Of a DNA stretch of 36,822 bases, positions 19,205 through 31,757 are shown in pieces. The notes beneath the pieces are model-generated. The model made no database searches, had not been told where the DNA came from, and worked only from the letters and a program-made list of their open reading frames with translations. The first letter of the stretch is position 1, and each line of letters starts with the position of its first letter. The stretch is from Pedosphaera sp. Its GTDB lineage: Bacteria; Verrucomicrobiota; Verrucomicrobiia; Limisphaerales; SIBE01. A program made the translations under genes and the position numbers. The stretch spans positions 1-36,822 of the forward strand of contig SIBE01000011.1 in assembly GCA_009695265.1 (NCBI GenBank), given 5' to 3'.

Positions 19205-19813
19205 TCACAACGCGATATCCTCGGGCCGAACCTCCAGGCATTCATCCTGATCCTCCCAGATCACCACGGGAAAATGATCGAGCAATTTGGGAAGGATTTG
19301 GCCGCCGACAAATGAGAGAAGGCGCTCTGCTTCTTTGGCGGCATTTTCAAAAGCTTGATCGTAGTCTCCGACCGCCTTGCGTTGACGATCGTCCCAGTGT
19401 GCCACGGCGTGGATGGGAGCATACTCGTTGCTCCAGTCCTTGATCGCACCGACAACCTCTTCGGGGAAATGTTCGAACTCGATACCCGTTCCTGTGCAGT
19501 GCTGGCAAACCAACCCAGATTCCACAACGTCGCGGGTGAGCAACGGCAAGAGCGGAGCACGACAGCAGGCGGACTCCGGGTAGGCAGCAGGAGAATTGAC
19601 CAGACGCTTCAGCCAGATCTGCCGTTCGTGCGCGAGTTGAGCCGCCAGACGATACGCTCCGAGCAGCGGATGCGAAAGCCGCCATGCGCCGCCTTGGAGT
19701 TGGCCGAGAGTTTGAGCCATCCAACGTGCCAGGGTCAAATCGTCGAAATCTCGGAAGACCAGACTGTACTCAGTCCAGAGCCGTTCGATAGGAGAGTCGG
19801 ACATATTCGCCAT
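19205..19813 (-). CDS. Conserved-looking protein of unknown function with CC and CxxC motifs
   Basis: The protein has 202 residues from the ATG at 19813 (MANMSDSPIE); an upstream Met at 19882 adds 23 basic residues unlike the rest. It has an aromatic and Asp/Glu-rich N-terminal helical part and a Cys83-Cys84 pair. A CQHCTGTG motif (Cys103 and Cys106) could bind zinc together with Cys83/Cys84. A helical Glu-rich tail ends in DQDECLEVRPEDIAL. There is no signal peptide or membrane segment. I recognise no family. It could share a transcript with the AsmA-like and SET genes downstream, but the 227-bp gap contains a REP-like repeat. Confidence 0.55.
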   Translation of the reverse strand: MANMSDSPIERLWTEYSLVFRDFDDLTLARWMAQTLGQLQGGAWRLSHPLLGAYRLAAQLAHERQIWLKRLVNSPAAYPESACCRAPLLPLLTRDVVESGLVCQHCTGTGIEFEHFPEEVVGAIKDWSNEYAPIHAVAHWDDRQRKAVGDYDQAFENAAKEAERLLSFVGGQILPKLLDHFPVVIWEDQDECLEVRPEDIAL

Positions 19814-19984
19814 CGGAGACAGATTGGTGCGAAGCCTGGGATTTGTCGAGCGGGTAGGTTGGGCGCTCAATCTGTAACGCAACGCTCCCTTTTTCGTTTG
19901 GGGACAAAAGTTCCAGTTGTCAGACGACGTGTTCCTGCCTCATCATGGTTTCAAACTCACGCACTTGATCCGACGTTAAAGCTT

Positions 19985-22900
19985 ATGAACGCAAACCTGG
20001 TCCTCTCCGACGTCGTTGGTATTTTCCGATGCTGGCCAAGAGCTTTAGCGATGCTTTTGGCCGGCGGCATCACGACCGGAACCGCCGCGGAGAAAGTCTT
20101 CCGCGCAGGCGCGCACGTCGTGGACATCACGCCCACCAACTATCCCGTCCTAGTCAACGCCATGTTCACGGAGCGCTCGGCAACGAACGCCGCCGACCGC
20201 CTGCACGTCCGCGCTCTCGCGCTCGATGATGGTTCCACCCGACTGATCATCGCCGTTGTGGACACCTGCATGGCCCCGCGCGATCTGATCGACCGCGCCA
20301 AAAAGCAAGCGAACAAGGCCACGGGGATCCCGACGGACCGAATGCTTGTCTCGGCCACGCACACGCATTCCGCGCCGTCGGCGATGGGCTGTCTGGGCAG
20401 CCGCGCGGACACAAACTACGCCGCGTTCCTCGCGCCCCGCATCGCCGAGGCCATCATCGGCGCGGTGAAGCATCTCGCACCCGCGCGGATAGGATGGGGT
20501 GCAGTGGACGATTGGGAACACACCTTCAACCGTCGTTGGATTCGGCGCCCCGACAAAATGCTCACCGACCCGTTTGGCGACCGGAACGTCCGCGCGCACA
20601 TGCATCCCGGCCACGAGAGCCCCGACGCCGTCGGCCCGTCCGGCCCGGTGGATCCAGGATTGTCCGTGATCGCTTTGGAATCGACCGACGGCAAACCCCT
20701 CGCGCTGCTCGCGAACTACTCGCAACACTACTACGGCTCACCGCTGCTCTCGGCTGATTACTACGGGCGCTTTTGCGCCCACGTCGTTGCGTTGCTGAAC
20801 GTATCCAATGGAATCGCCACGAATGACTTCGTCGCCATCATGTCGCAAGGCACCAGCGGTGACCTAATGTGGATGGACTATAGCGCGCCGGCGAAGGCAA
20901 TAGGCTATGACGCCTACGCCAAGGCGCTCGCCGGAAAAGTTGCCGAGGTTGTGCGCACGATCGAGTTCCACGACTGGGTCCCGCTCAAGATGGCCGAACG
21001 CACACTTGCCTTGAATTACCGAGCGCCGGACGAAGCTCGACTTGCGTGGGCCCGCAAGACAGCGCAGAGCTTTGAAGGGCGTTTGCCAGCGACGCAACCG
21101 GAGATTTACTCGCTCGAATCCATCTACCTCCATGATCGTCCCCGCACCGAGCTAAAGCTCCAGGCGCTCCGCATCGGCGACATCGGCATTGCAGCCTTGC
21201 CGAACGAGGTCTATGCCATCACCGGCCTTAAGCTCAAGGCGCAGAGCCCGCTCATAACCACGTTCAATATCGAGCTGGCCAACGGCGCCGAAGGCTACAT
21301 CCCGCCGCCCGAGCAGCACCAACTCGGCGGTTACACCACATGGGCCGCGCGCACCGCCGGTCTTGAAGTGCAGGCCGAGCCCCGCATAGTCGAGACTGCG
21401 TTGAGTCTGCTCGAAGAAGTTTCCGGCAAACCACGCCGCTCAATGACCGAGTCTCATGGCTCTTACGCGAAGGCCATCCTCGACGCGAAGCCAACGGCTT
21501 ATTGGCGGCTGAACGAGAGCGTCGTCCCCACCGCGCACGACGCGAGCGGCAACGGGCGCGACGCAATGTTCGAAGCCGGCGTGGCTCTTTACCTGCCCGG
21601 CGCGAGTCGGACCGTCGGCTTTCAGCCACCGCCGCCGGAGACACCCAACGCGTTCAGCCGCGACCAGATCAACCGCTCAGCGCACTTCGCCGGAGGTCGC
21701 GTGAGAGCCACCCTGCCCCAGCTCAAGGAGACTTACTCCATCGAGCTGTGGTTCTGGAATGGCCTCACGAACAACGCACGTCCCGTGACTGGCTACTTCT
21801 TCTCTCGCGGTTCGGACGGCGACAAGTCCGCGGCCGGCGACCATCTCGGCCTCGGCGGCACGCACCAACCCGGCCGGGTCGGCAAGCTCATGTTCTCCAA
21901 TGGCAGTGAACGCAACACCGTCCTCGCCGGCCGCACGGAGGTCGCCTGGCGCGAATGGCACCACGTCGTTCTAGTCCGCGAGGGGCGGCGCGTGACAGTC
22001 TATCTCAACGGAAACACAAAGCCGGAAATTTCCGGTGAGGCGGACATCACCGTGGCACCGGGCGAGAAATCGCTCTTCATTGGAGGTCGTTGCGATAACT
22101 TCGCGAACTTCGAAGGAAAGCTGGATGAAGTTGCCGCCTATGATCGGGCTCTGAGTTCTGAAGAAATCGCCGCGCACTACCAGGCCAGCGGCTTCCCACC
22201 GCGTGCAGCCAGGGCTTCCGCGTCGCCCGTGGCGTCACCGCCGCTCTCGCCCACTGAGTCTTTGGCGAAGTTGCACGTGCGCGAAGGGTTCACCGCCGAG
22301 TTGGCCGCAGCCGAGCCGTTGCTCGAATCGCCAGTCGCGATTGACTGGGACGATCGCCTCCGTCTGTGGGTCGTCGAGATGGTGGACTACCCGCTCGGAC
22401 TGGACGGCAAAGGCAAACCCGGCGGTCGCGTCCGCATGATCGAGGACACCGATGGCGACGGGCGTTACGACAAGTCAACGGTCTTCGCGGAGGGGTTGAG
22501 GTTTCCCACCGGCATCCTCACGTGGCGCGATGGCGTCATCGTGACTGCCGCGCCGGAGATTCTTTTTCTCAAGGACACAGACGGCGATGGCAAAGCCGAC
22601 GTGCGCCAGGTGTTGTTCAGCGGCTTCCTCGAAGGCAACCAGCAGCTCCGGGTGAACGGTCTCCGCTGGGGACTCGACAACTGGGTTTATTGCGCGAGTG
22701 GCGCCCACCACGGCGGCTACGGAACGCCGACGAAAATTAAGTCAATCCTCAACGGAAAAGAATACGCGCTCGGCAGCCGGGACTTTCGCTTCCGACCCGA
22801 CACGGGCGAACTGGACGCGCAGAGCGGCCCATCGCAGTACGGGCGCAATCCGGACGATTGGGGCAACTGGTTCGGTGTCCAAAACTCGTGGCCGCTCTGG

Positions 22901-25093
22901 CACTACGTTTTGCAGGACCAGCATATCCGACGCAATCCGCACGTGCCCGCCCCCGACCCGGTTCAACAGGTCGTCACCCCGAAGAATCCACAAGTATTCC
23001 CGGCGAGCAAACAAGAAAAGCGCTTCCACAGCTTCGACGAAGCAGGCCACTTCACCTCGGCGTGCGCGGCCATGATTTACCGTGATGACCTTCTCTTCGG
23101 CGCCACCCGGACGATGCACGCGTTTACGTGCGAGCCGTTCCACAATCTTGTCCAGCACAACGAGGTCTTCGACGACGGCGTGAGCTTCAAGTCGCGGCGT
23201 GAGGGAGAGGAGGCAGCGCGTGATTTCTTTGCGAGCGAGGATCGCTGGTGCCGGCCTGTAATGACGCGCACGGGTCCCGACGGCGCATTGTGGGTCGTGG
23301 ACATGTATCGTTATATGATTGAGCATCCCGAGTGGCTTCCCTCGGAGGGCAAAGCTGATCTCCTCCCGCACTACCGACTCGGCGAGGAACGCGGCCGGAT
23401 TTACCGCATCTTCGCCCGCGACAACCCGCCGCGCAGGCCGGTTCAACTCGGCCAACTCACGCTGCCACAACTCGTGAACGCCCTCGACTCGTCGAACGGC
23501 TGGCAGCGGGACAAAGCGCAGATGATGCTCCTCTGGAAAAACGACGCCAGCGCTGCGCTGCTTCTGGAGAAGCTTGCGAGAGAGAGCCAGAATCCGCTCG
23601 CGCGTCTGCACGCGCTCGCCACGCTCGACGGACTAGGCGCTCTCAAGCCCGACCTCGTCGAGACAGCGCTCGCCGACCCCCACGCCGGAGTGCGCATCAA
23701 CGCCCTGCGACTCGCCGAGCCACGGTCCACGCCGGCAGTCGTCTCGGCGGCAGTGAAGCTGGTGGACGACGCGGACCCCAAGGTGCGCCTTCAGCTTGCC
23801 TGCACACTGGGCGAATGGAACGACCCGCGCGCGGGTGCTGCGCTAGGCCGTATCGCGGTGGCAAACCACAGCGACAAGTTCATCACTGCGGCAGTCATGA
23901 GCTCGGCTTTGCCGCACAGCGATGCGCTCGTGGACGCAGCGATCGCTGCTGGAGGGCCCGCGCTGGTGACGCTCTCGGAGCCATTGCTCAACCTAGCGCT
24001 GGCCACGAGCCAGCGCGGCTCGCTGGCACGGTTGCTCAAGATCACGCTCACGCCCGAGGGCGATCAATTCAGCGCTCCGCAGATGGAGACGTTCAGCCAA
24101 TTTCTCGACACTCTGGCGCGGCGAAAGACGAGCTGGCGTGAGCTGGAGGAGGCGACGCAAAACGATGTCTTGACGCAACAACTCCGGTCGGTGGCCAAAC
24201 TGTTTGCCGCCGCGAAAAAGGTCGCTTCCAATGGCAGCAGTCCTGCGTCAGAGCGAGTCACTGCCGCGGGACTGCTCGCGCGCGACGAACTGCATAGGAG
24301 CGATTCGCTGCCGCTGCTGACATCGGTGCTTTCGCCCAAAACACCCGCCGAGACACAACGCGCGGCCATCAAGGCCCTCGGAACGAGCGGCGACGCGAGC
24401 GTGCCCAGCCTGCTCGCGCTCGCATGGCCAGCCCTCAGTCCCGAAACACGACTCGCCGCGCTCGACGAGTTGTTGAGCCGCGAACCGTGGGCGTTCGAGT
24501 TGGTAAAGCGCATCGATGGAGGACAGATCAGCGCCAGTGCGCTTGACGCAACCCGGCGCGGTCGTTTGCTCCGCCACCCATCCGGGCGGGTGAAGGAAAT
24601 CGCGACCAAAGCACTCAATGGCGGTGTCACTTCAAACCGCACGAGGATAGTCGAGGACTTCCGCCCGGCGCTGGCATTGCAGGGCGATGCGGCCCGAGGC
24701 TCGGCGGTGTTCGTGAAGCTTTGCACAACCTGCCACAAGCAGGGCGATGTGGGCAATGACATTGGGCCGAACTTGCAGTCCGTGGCGAATCATCCGCCGG
24801 AGAAGCTGCTAGTCTCCATACTCGACCCGAACGCAAGCATCGAACCGGGGTACACGGCCTACTCCGCGCACATGACCAGCGGCGAGGAATTGTATGGGAT
24901 CATCGCCGCCGAAACCGGAAACAGCCTGATGCTGAAGCTGCCGGACGGCAAGACACGCACCCTGTTGCGCACCGATATCGCCGCGCTGCATAGCTCGAAT
25001 GTGTCGCTTATGCCGGAAGGCTTGGAAGCCGGCTTGAGCCAAGCCGAGGTGGCGGACCTGATTCGGTTCTTGCAAGCTCCGACCCTGCGCTGA
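19985..25093 (+). CDS. Fusion protein: neutral ceramidase-like, LamG-like, PVC-type dehydrogenase, HEAT-like repeats, cytochrome c
   Basis: The 1702-residue protein starts at ATG 19985. The open frame extends about 630 bp upstream, but that part overlaps a minus-strand gene and lacks a signal. A weak signal-like stretch (about 18-35) precedes a neutral-ceramidase-like domain (about 38-470) whose zinc motif is THTHSAP with His126 and His128. A LamG/concanavalin-like domain (about 490-735, with TAYWRLNES and IELWFWNG) follows. Then comes the PVC membrane-bound dehydrogenase N-terminal module (about 758-1155, with an EDTDGDG calcium-type loop), HEAT-like helical repeats (about 1155-1555) and a cytochrome c site CTTCH starting at Cys1580. 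Such dehydrogenase-cytochrome proteins are specific to PVC bacteria and are thought to oxidise extracellular sugars or polysaccharides. Adding a ceramidase-like part is unusual. Confidence 0.9.
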   Translation: MNANLVLSDVVGIFRCWPRALAMLLAGGITTGTAAEKVFRAGAHVVDITPTNYPVLVNAMFTERSATNAADRLHVRALALDDGSTRLIIAVVDTCMAPRDLIDRAKKQANKATGIPTDRMLVSATHTHSAPSAMGCLGSRADTNYAAFLAPRIAEAIIGAVKHLAPARIGWGAVDDWEHTFNRRWIRRPDKMLTDPFGDRNVRAHMHPGHESPDAVGPSGPVDPGLSVIALESTDGKPLALLANYSQHYYGSPLLSADYYGRFCAHVVALLNVSNGIATNDFVAIMSQGTSGDLMWMDYSAPAKAIGYDAYAKALAGKVAEVVRTIEFHDWVPLKMAERTLALNYRAPDEARLAWARKTAQSFEGRLPATQPEIYSLESIYLHDRPRTELKLQALRIGDIGIAALPNEVYAITGLKLKAQSPLITTFNIELANGAEGYIPPPEQHQLGGYTTWAARTAGLEVQAEPRIVETALSLLEEVSGKPRRSMTESHGSYAKAILDAKPTAYWRLNESVVPTAHDASGNGRDAMFEAGVALYLPGASRTVGFQPPPPETPNAFSRDQINRSAHFAGGRVRATLPQLKETYSIELWFWNGLTNNARPVTGYFFSRGSDGDKSAAGDHLGLGGTHQPGRVGKLMFSNGSERNTVLAGRTEVAWREWHHVVLVREGRRVTVYLNGNTKPEISGEADITVAPGEKSLFIGGRCDNFANFEGKLDEVAAYDRALSSEEIAAHYQASGFPPRAARASASPVASPPLSPTESLAKLHVREGFTAELAAAEPLLESPVAIDWDDRLRLWVVEMVDYPLGLDGKGKPGGRVRMIEDTDGDGRYDKSTVFAEGLRFPTGILTWRDGVIVTAAPEILFLKDTDGDGKADVRQVLFSGFLEGNQQLRVNGLRWGLDNWVYCASGAHHGGYGTPTKIKSILNGKEYALGSRDFRFRPDTGELDAQSGPSQYGRNPDDWGNWFGVQNSWPLWHYVLQDQHIRRNPHVPAPDPVQQVVTPKNPQVFPASKQEKRFHSFDEAGHFTSACAAMIYRDDLLFGATRTMHAFTCEPFHNLVQHNEVFDDGVSFKSRREGEEAARDFFASEDRWCRPVMTRTGPDGALWVVDMYRYMIEHPEWLPSEGKADLLPHYRLGEERGRIYRIFARDNPPRRPVQLGQLTLPQLVNALDSSNGWQRDKAQMMLLWKNDASAALLLEKLARESQNPLARLHALATLDGLGALKPDLVETALADPHAGVRINALRLAEPRSTPAVVSAAVKLVDDADPKVRLQLACTLGEWNDPRAGAALGRIAVANHSDKFITAAVMSSALPHSDALVDAAIAAGGPALVTLSEPLLNLALATSQRGSLARLLKITLTPEGDQFSAPQMETFSQFLDTLARRKTSWRELEEATQNDVLTQQLRSVAKLFAAAKKVASNGSSPASERVTAAGLLARDELHRSDSLPLLTSVLSPKTPAETQRAAIKALGTSGDASVPSLLALAWPALSPETRLAALDELLSREPWAFELVKRIDGGQISASALDATRRGRLLRHPSGRVKEIATKALNGGVTSNRTRIVEDFRPALALQGDAARGSAVFVKLCTTCHKQGDVGNDIGPNLQSVANHPPEKLLVSILDPNASIEPGYTAYSAHMTSGEELYGIIAAETGNSLMLKLPDGKTRTLLRTDIAALHSSNVSLMPEGLEAGLSQAEVADLIRFLQAPTLR

Positions 25094-25168
25094 TTTCGAA
25101 CCCGGAGGGGAAACATCCATCTGTGATCGACATGAGTTTCCTTGGCCGGGGCGCGGAAATGTTGCGAT

Positions 25169-27805
25169 TTATGCTTCGGGTGGGATCACATCTTCTTCGG
25201 TATCCCCTGTTTCTTCACTGATGACAGGAGCGATGGCTTGCAGTTTGTCACTGGCATCTAGATTGATGAGCTTAACGCCTTGAGTGTTGCGACCCGCCTC
25301 GCGGATGTCCTTAACAGCAGTGCGCACCATCTGGCCGCCGACGGTAATCAGCATGATCTCGTCGTTTTCCTGCACAGTCAGCGCGCCGACGACGCTGCCG
25401 GTCTTATCGTTCGTTTTCATCGTGATGATCCCTTTGCCTCCGCGGGACTGAAGCCGGTACTCATCAAAATCGGTCCGCTTGCCGATGCCATTTTCGCCAG
25501 CGACCAAGAGCGTGGCGGTGGGCACTATGACGGCGAGCGCGACGACAGCATCGGTTTTCTGCAAGCTAATTCCACGCACTCCCGCGGCAGGTCGTCCCAT
25601 GCAGCGAACGTCCTCTTCGGAAAAGCGAATGCTCTGGCCTTCCCGCGTGATCAAAACGACATGGTTCTGGCCATTCGTTAATTTCACTTCGATCAGCGTG
25701 TCTCCGGGATCGAAGCCGATAGCAATAATGCCGCCCTTGCGAACATTGCCGAAAGCAGCGAGCGCAGTCTTCTTCACCGTCCCATGCCGCGTGGCAAAGA
25801 AGAGGAAGTCGGGTTGCTCCCAAGTGATATCTTCTTTGTTGGGACCGATTTTTGAAAGAACACGAATGAGCGCCGCAATTTTCTCCCCAGCTTGCAGTTC
25901 AAGCAGGTTCGCAATGCTTCGACCTTTCGCGGCGCGTCCCATGTCAGGAATTTCGTGAACACGCTCGACATAGGCGCGGCCCGTGTTCGTGAAGAACATC
26001 AGGTAATCATGAGTGCTCGCGGTAAAAAGGTGCTCGATAAAATCCTCGGAGTCTCCTTCACCAACGGTGCCCTCGCGGGTAGTCATGCCGATGACACCCT
26101 TGCCACCCCGGCGCTGAGCGCGATAGGAACTGGTATTCGTGCGCTTGATCAGGCCATTGTGGGTGATGGTGATGATGACGCCCTCGTTCGCGATCAAGTC
26201 CTCGATCGCCATCTCGCCTTCATCGGGAACAATCTGAGTTAATCGAGGCCCGGCGTGTTTCGCTTTGATGGCCTCGAGCTCAGCTTTGATGATCGTCATG
26301 ACTCGCGATTCCTTGGCCAGAATGTCCACCAAATCTTCGATCTCCTTGAGCAGGCCCGTGTATTCTGCCTTGACCTTGTCTCGTTCCAGACCGGTGAGCT
26401 GATAAAGCCGAAGTTCCAGGATAGCGTTGGTCTGCGCTTCGCTGAAGGCATAACGGCCATTCGTCAGGCGGGCTTCGCTTCGGATCAAAATGCCGAAGCT
26501 TTCGACGGTAGCTCGAGTAAAGTCAAAGGCCATTAGCCTGACCTTGGCTTCTTCGCGGTTGGCTGACGAACGAATGATCCGGATGAACTCGTCCAGATTC
26601 GCGAGAGCAATCAGGTAGCCTTCGAGAGCCTCTGCGCGCCTCTCAGCCTCCTTGAGCTCGTAACGGGTCCGGCGGAGCACCACTTCGCGTCGGTGCTCAA
26701 TGTAGCAACTGATCAGTTCCTTGAGGTTGAGAATCTTGGGCCGTCCATGATCGATGGCCAGCATATTCACCGCGAAACTGCTCTCCAACTGGGTCCATTT
26801 ATAGAGATTGTTGATGACAACTTTCGGGATCGCATCGCGCTTCAACTCGATGACGACCCGCGTGTTTTCGTCGGATTCGTCGCGAATGGCCGTGATGTCG
26901 GTGATCGTCTTTTGATTCACCAAGTCGGCGATTTTCTCAACGAGAACGGCGCGGTTCACGTTGTAGGGAATCTCGGTGATGACGATCTGCTCGCGACCAC
27001 CCTTGAGTTGCTCGACTCCAACCTTTCCTCGGACCTTCACACTGCCTCGACCGGTGTGGAAATATTGCTTGATAGGCTCGACGCCGCAGATCGTGCTGCC
27101 GGTCGGAAAATCCGGTCCTTTGACAAGCTTCATCAATTGATCAATGGCGATGTTCGGATCGTCGATCTGCGCGCAAACGCCACTGATGATTTCGCCAAGG
27201 TTGTGCGGTGGAATATTCGTTGCCATGCCGACGGCGATGCCGGTGCCGCCATTCACCAGGAGGTTGGGAAAAGCGGCGGGAAAAACGGTTGGCTCAGTCC
27301 GCGTCTCATCGTAATTCGGGACAAAATCGACAGTCTCCTTATCCATGTCCTCCATGAGACTGGCGCCCAGATGTGTCATGCGCGCCTCCGTATAACGCAT
27401 GGCCGCCGGGGGATCGCCTTCGACAGAACCGAAGTTACCTTGACCATCAATCAACCGCTCGCGCATGGCCCAGGGCTGCGCCATGTGGACGAGTGTCGGA
27501 TAGATCACAGCTTCGCCGTGCGGATGGTAATTGCCGCTGGTGTCGCCGCAGATTTTAGCGCACTTACGATGCTGGCGATTGGGAAAAAGGGAGAGATCGT
27601 GCATCGCGTAGAGGATCCGGCGCTGAGATGGCTTGAGGCCATCACGGGCATCGGGCAGCGCACGCGATATAATCACAGACATCGAGTAGTCGAGGAACGA
27701 ATTCTTGATTTCGTCCGCGACGTTAATCTTCTCAATCTTCTCGTTCGCCGCAAAAAGAGGCGTACTCGTCACTGGCGAATCGTTTGAATCAGTCGGGTCA
27801 GGCAT
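25169..27805 (-). CDS. gyrA: DNA gyrase subunit A
   Basis: The 878-residue protein introduces negative supercoils with GyrB and makes the transient double-strand break. The catalytic tyrosine is Tyr138 in MRYTEARM. The quinolone region reads [10 protein letters not shown], so the positions of E. coli Ser83 and Asp87 are Ala99 and Pro103. The GyrA box is present as QRRGGKG (about residue 570). A C-terminal beta-pinwheel follows with repeated GGKG/GGQM turns, and the tail is acidic ([14 protein letters not shown]). It lies 105 bp after gyrB on the same strand, so the pair is probably one operon. Confidence 0.97.
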   Translation of the reverse strand: MPDPTDSNDSPVTSTPLFAANEKIEKINVADEIKNSFLDYSMSVIISRALPDARDGLKPSQRRILYAMHDLSLFPNRQHRKCAKICGDTSGNYHPHGEAVIYPTLVHMAQPWAMRERLIDGQGNFGSVEGDPPAAMRYTEARMTHLGASLMEDMDKETVDFVPNYDETRTEPTVFPAAFPNLLVNGGTGIAVGMATNIPPHNLGEIISGVCAQIDDPNIAIDQLMKLVKGPDFPTGSTICGVEPIKQYFHTGRGSVKVRGKVGVEQLKGGREQIVITEIPYNVNRAVLVEKIADLVNQKTITDITAIRDESDENTRVVIELKRDAIPKVVINNLYKWTQLESSFAVNMLAIDHGRPKILNLKELISCYIEHRREVVLRRTRYELKEAERRAEALEGYLIALANLDEFIRIIRSSANREEAKVRLMAFDFTRATVESFGILIRSEARLTNGRYAFSEAQTNAILELRLYQLTGLERDKVKAEYTGLLKEIEDLVDILAKESRVMTIIKAELEAIKAKHAGPRLTQIVPDEGEMAIEDLIANEGVIITITHNGLIKRTNTSSYRAQRRGGKGVIGMTTREGTVGEGDSEDFIEHLFTASTHDYLMFFTNTGRAYVERVHEIPDMGRAAKGRSIANLLELQAGEKIAALIRVLSKIGPNKEDITWEQPDFLFFATRHGTVKKTALAAFGNVRKGGIIAIGFDPGDTLIEVKLTNGQNHVVLITREGQSIRFSEEDVRCMGRPAAGVRGISLQKTDAVVALAVIVPTATLLVAGENGIGKRTDFDEYRLQSRGGKGIITMKTNDKTGSVVGALTVQENDEIMLITVGGQMVRTAVKDIREAGRNTQGVKLINLDASDKLQAIAPVISEETGDTEEDVIPPEA

Positions 27806-27910
27806 AAAATGGTAAGGCGAGAGGAGCTGGGCTGTAGGGGATATGCGGGCAGGAAAGCAACAGGATGAATATTCCTAAAGCCACTGGCCTATTTCCTTTG
27901 GGGCATCGGC

Positions 27911-30406
<2,496 letters not shown>

Positions 30407-30527
30407 TTAGATCCATCAACCGAAAACGCCTTAGGTCAAGTCACCGTTGACCGTGCTGAAGAGACAGTCGTAAGTTATAGACAAAAAGCCTCTGACACAA
30501 CTCTAATTTAGAGCTTATATCCAACAG

Positions 30528-30533
30528 ATTATA
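30528..30533 (-). promoter_or_regulatory. Candidate -10 element for gyrB
   Basis: A perfect TATAAT lies on the minus strand, about 140 bp upstream of the gyrB ATG, in a gap of about 260 bp (30386-30649) without a gene. A -35 box at the right distance is not convincing. The 140-nt leader could hold supercoiling-responsive control, but nothing specific is seen. Confidence 0.35.
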
Positions 30534-30649
30534 CAACGAATTGTGGGATGGAAACGACCGCAGCACAAGATGTTGAGCCGACCGAGAAAATCCTACATTT
30601 ACTTGGAATGTAGAATTCTTAAGTGGAAACAGAGGATATCCTTAGTGCC

Positions 30650-31243
30650 TCAAAGAGGAGTCAGGACTACGAACCAAGCAGTGTCGTTTTTGGGGTCGTC
30701 ACCACCGATCACTAATTCACGCGGAGTAAAGAGTTGTTTCACAGTCTTAACGAGCTTCCCTTCTCCGAAGACGTTTACTTCGAGCATGGATTTGCCGAGG
30801 TTTTTAACCTCAACTTCGCACTTCTTGCTCAAGCGCAGCTTTTCAGCCACTCCCTCACGAACTAGCACAGGCTCCTTTCGAAACATCTCAAAATAATGGT
30901 CCCATTTGAAAACCTTCTTGAGATTCTCGGCTAGCTTGGGATCGACTTCCTTCAACGGCCCTTCTTTAGCCTTATCGTCAATCAGCGCCTTCTTCCCTGA
31001 GTTATCTTTATCCTTGGCACTTTCTTCGCGATTCTGTGCGACGTCTTTGGCTTTGTCATCCTTGGCGGAACTTAGGACAAATTGGTCTTCCTTGGTGGGG
31101 TCTTTGGCTTTATCGCCCTTCGTACCCCAGATCAACTGAACTCGAAACTTTAATTCGCCCGCCTGGACAGCTTGCATTCCCAAGCCCATAACCAAGCAAC
31201 AGCACCCCAACAGCAGGCGGGGCGACAATCTGATCGATATCAT
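30650..31243 (-). CDS. Exported Lys-rich protein downstream of the anti-sigma factor
   Basis: The protein has 197 residues from ATG 31243; the frame opens 69 bp earlier but the signal peptide starts here (MISIRLSPRLLLGCCCLVMG), with likely cleavage after residue 28 (AVQA). The middle (about 40-100) is a highly charged Lys/Asp/Glu-rich low-complexity stretch with repeated DKAKD. The rest is a compact domain (KVFKWDHYFEMFRKEPVLVREGVAEK, then CEVEVKNLGKSMLEVNVFGEGK). It starts 40 bp after the anti-sigma factor and is probably co-transcribed with sigma and anti-sigma, so it may be a target or sensor partner. I recognise no family. Confidence 0.6.
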   Translation of the reverse strand: MISIRLSPRLLLGCCCLVMGLGMQAVQAGELKFRVQLIWGTKGDKAKDPTKEDQFVLSSAKDDKAKDVAQNREESAKDKDNSGKKALIDDKAKEGPLKEVDPKLAENLKKVFKWDHYFEMFRKEPVLVREGVAEKLRLSKKCEVEVKNLGKSMLEVNVFGEGKLVKTVKQLFTPRELVIGGDDPKNDTAWFVVLTPL

Positions 31244-31283
31244 TTGTAAGGAGTGTGAGGCCAAAACGCCGATTGGCAAACCC

Positions 31284-31757
31284 TTAATTCTCCTGGCTCG
31301 GTATCCATACAACCCTCATATTCGCGGCATCCGAATGAAACGAAATGGCATTCGACTCTTCCAGAGGGGTTTCAATCTCTTGAAAGTACCGCGTCATCCC
31401 ACGCGAGCCTGACTGGAGCTTCACGACAGAGATAAACAGGACAGCCGCCAATGCGGCGATCGCGAAAGGGGCTGCCAAACGCATCCACCAACTTCCAGAA
31501 AACCTCGGAGGGCTAGTTTGCGGAGCCCTGTTGAGACGGTTGATTTCACGCGCAATCTTCGACCAATAAAAATCATGAGTCTCGGGTAGCTTCAACTCGA
31601 CTTCATTGCCGGTCAGCAAAGATTTGGTGGCACGCAGTTCCTCGTAAATCGCTCGCGCTTGCTGGTCGCTGGCAAGCCACCCCGCCACCTGCTTGGACTC
31701 TGCCGTGGACAACTCACCATCGAGATGAGCTTGTAGTTTTAAGAGTTTTTCGTTCAT
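31284..31757 (-). CDS. Anti-sigma factor for the adjacent ECF sigma factor
   Basis: The protein has 157 residues from ATG 31757, which overlaps the sigma-factor stop as ATGA; this coupling fixes the start. The N-terminal part (KLLKLQAHLDGELSTAESKQVAGWLASDQQARAIYEEL) is a helical sigma-binding domain like that of zinc-free anti-sigma factors, with no HxxxCxxC zinc motif. One membrane segment (about 100-118, AAPFAIAALAAVLFISVV) is followed by a short outside domain. It would hold the sigma factor at the membrane until an envelope signal releases it. Confidence 0.8.
   Translation of the reverse strand: MNEKLLKLQAHLDGELSTAESKQVAGWLASDQQARAIYEELRATKSLLTGNEVELKLPETHDFYWSKIAREINRLNRAPQTSPPRFSGSWWMRLAAPFAIAALAAVLFISVVKLQSGSRGMTRYFQEIETPLEESNAISFHSDAANMRVVWIPSQEN

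Noticed and set aside
19355-19984. Upstream extension of the large fusion protein
   Set aside because: The frame is open for 630 bp but lies antisense to another gene and would bury the signal-like segment; ATG 19985 fits better.
25094-25168. Bidirectional terminator between the fusion gene and gyrA
   Set aside because: GGAAAC and GTTTCC arms exist but are short, far apart and without a T-run on either strand.
26693-27787. 364-residue plus-strand frame opposite gyrA
   Set aside because: It is a shadow of the highly conserved gyrA coding strand.
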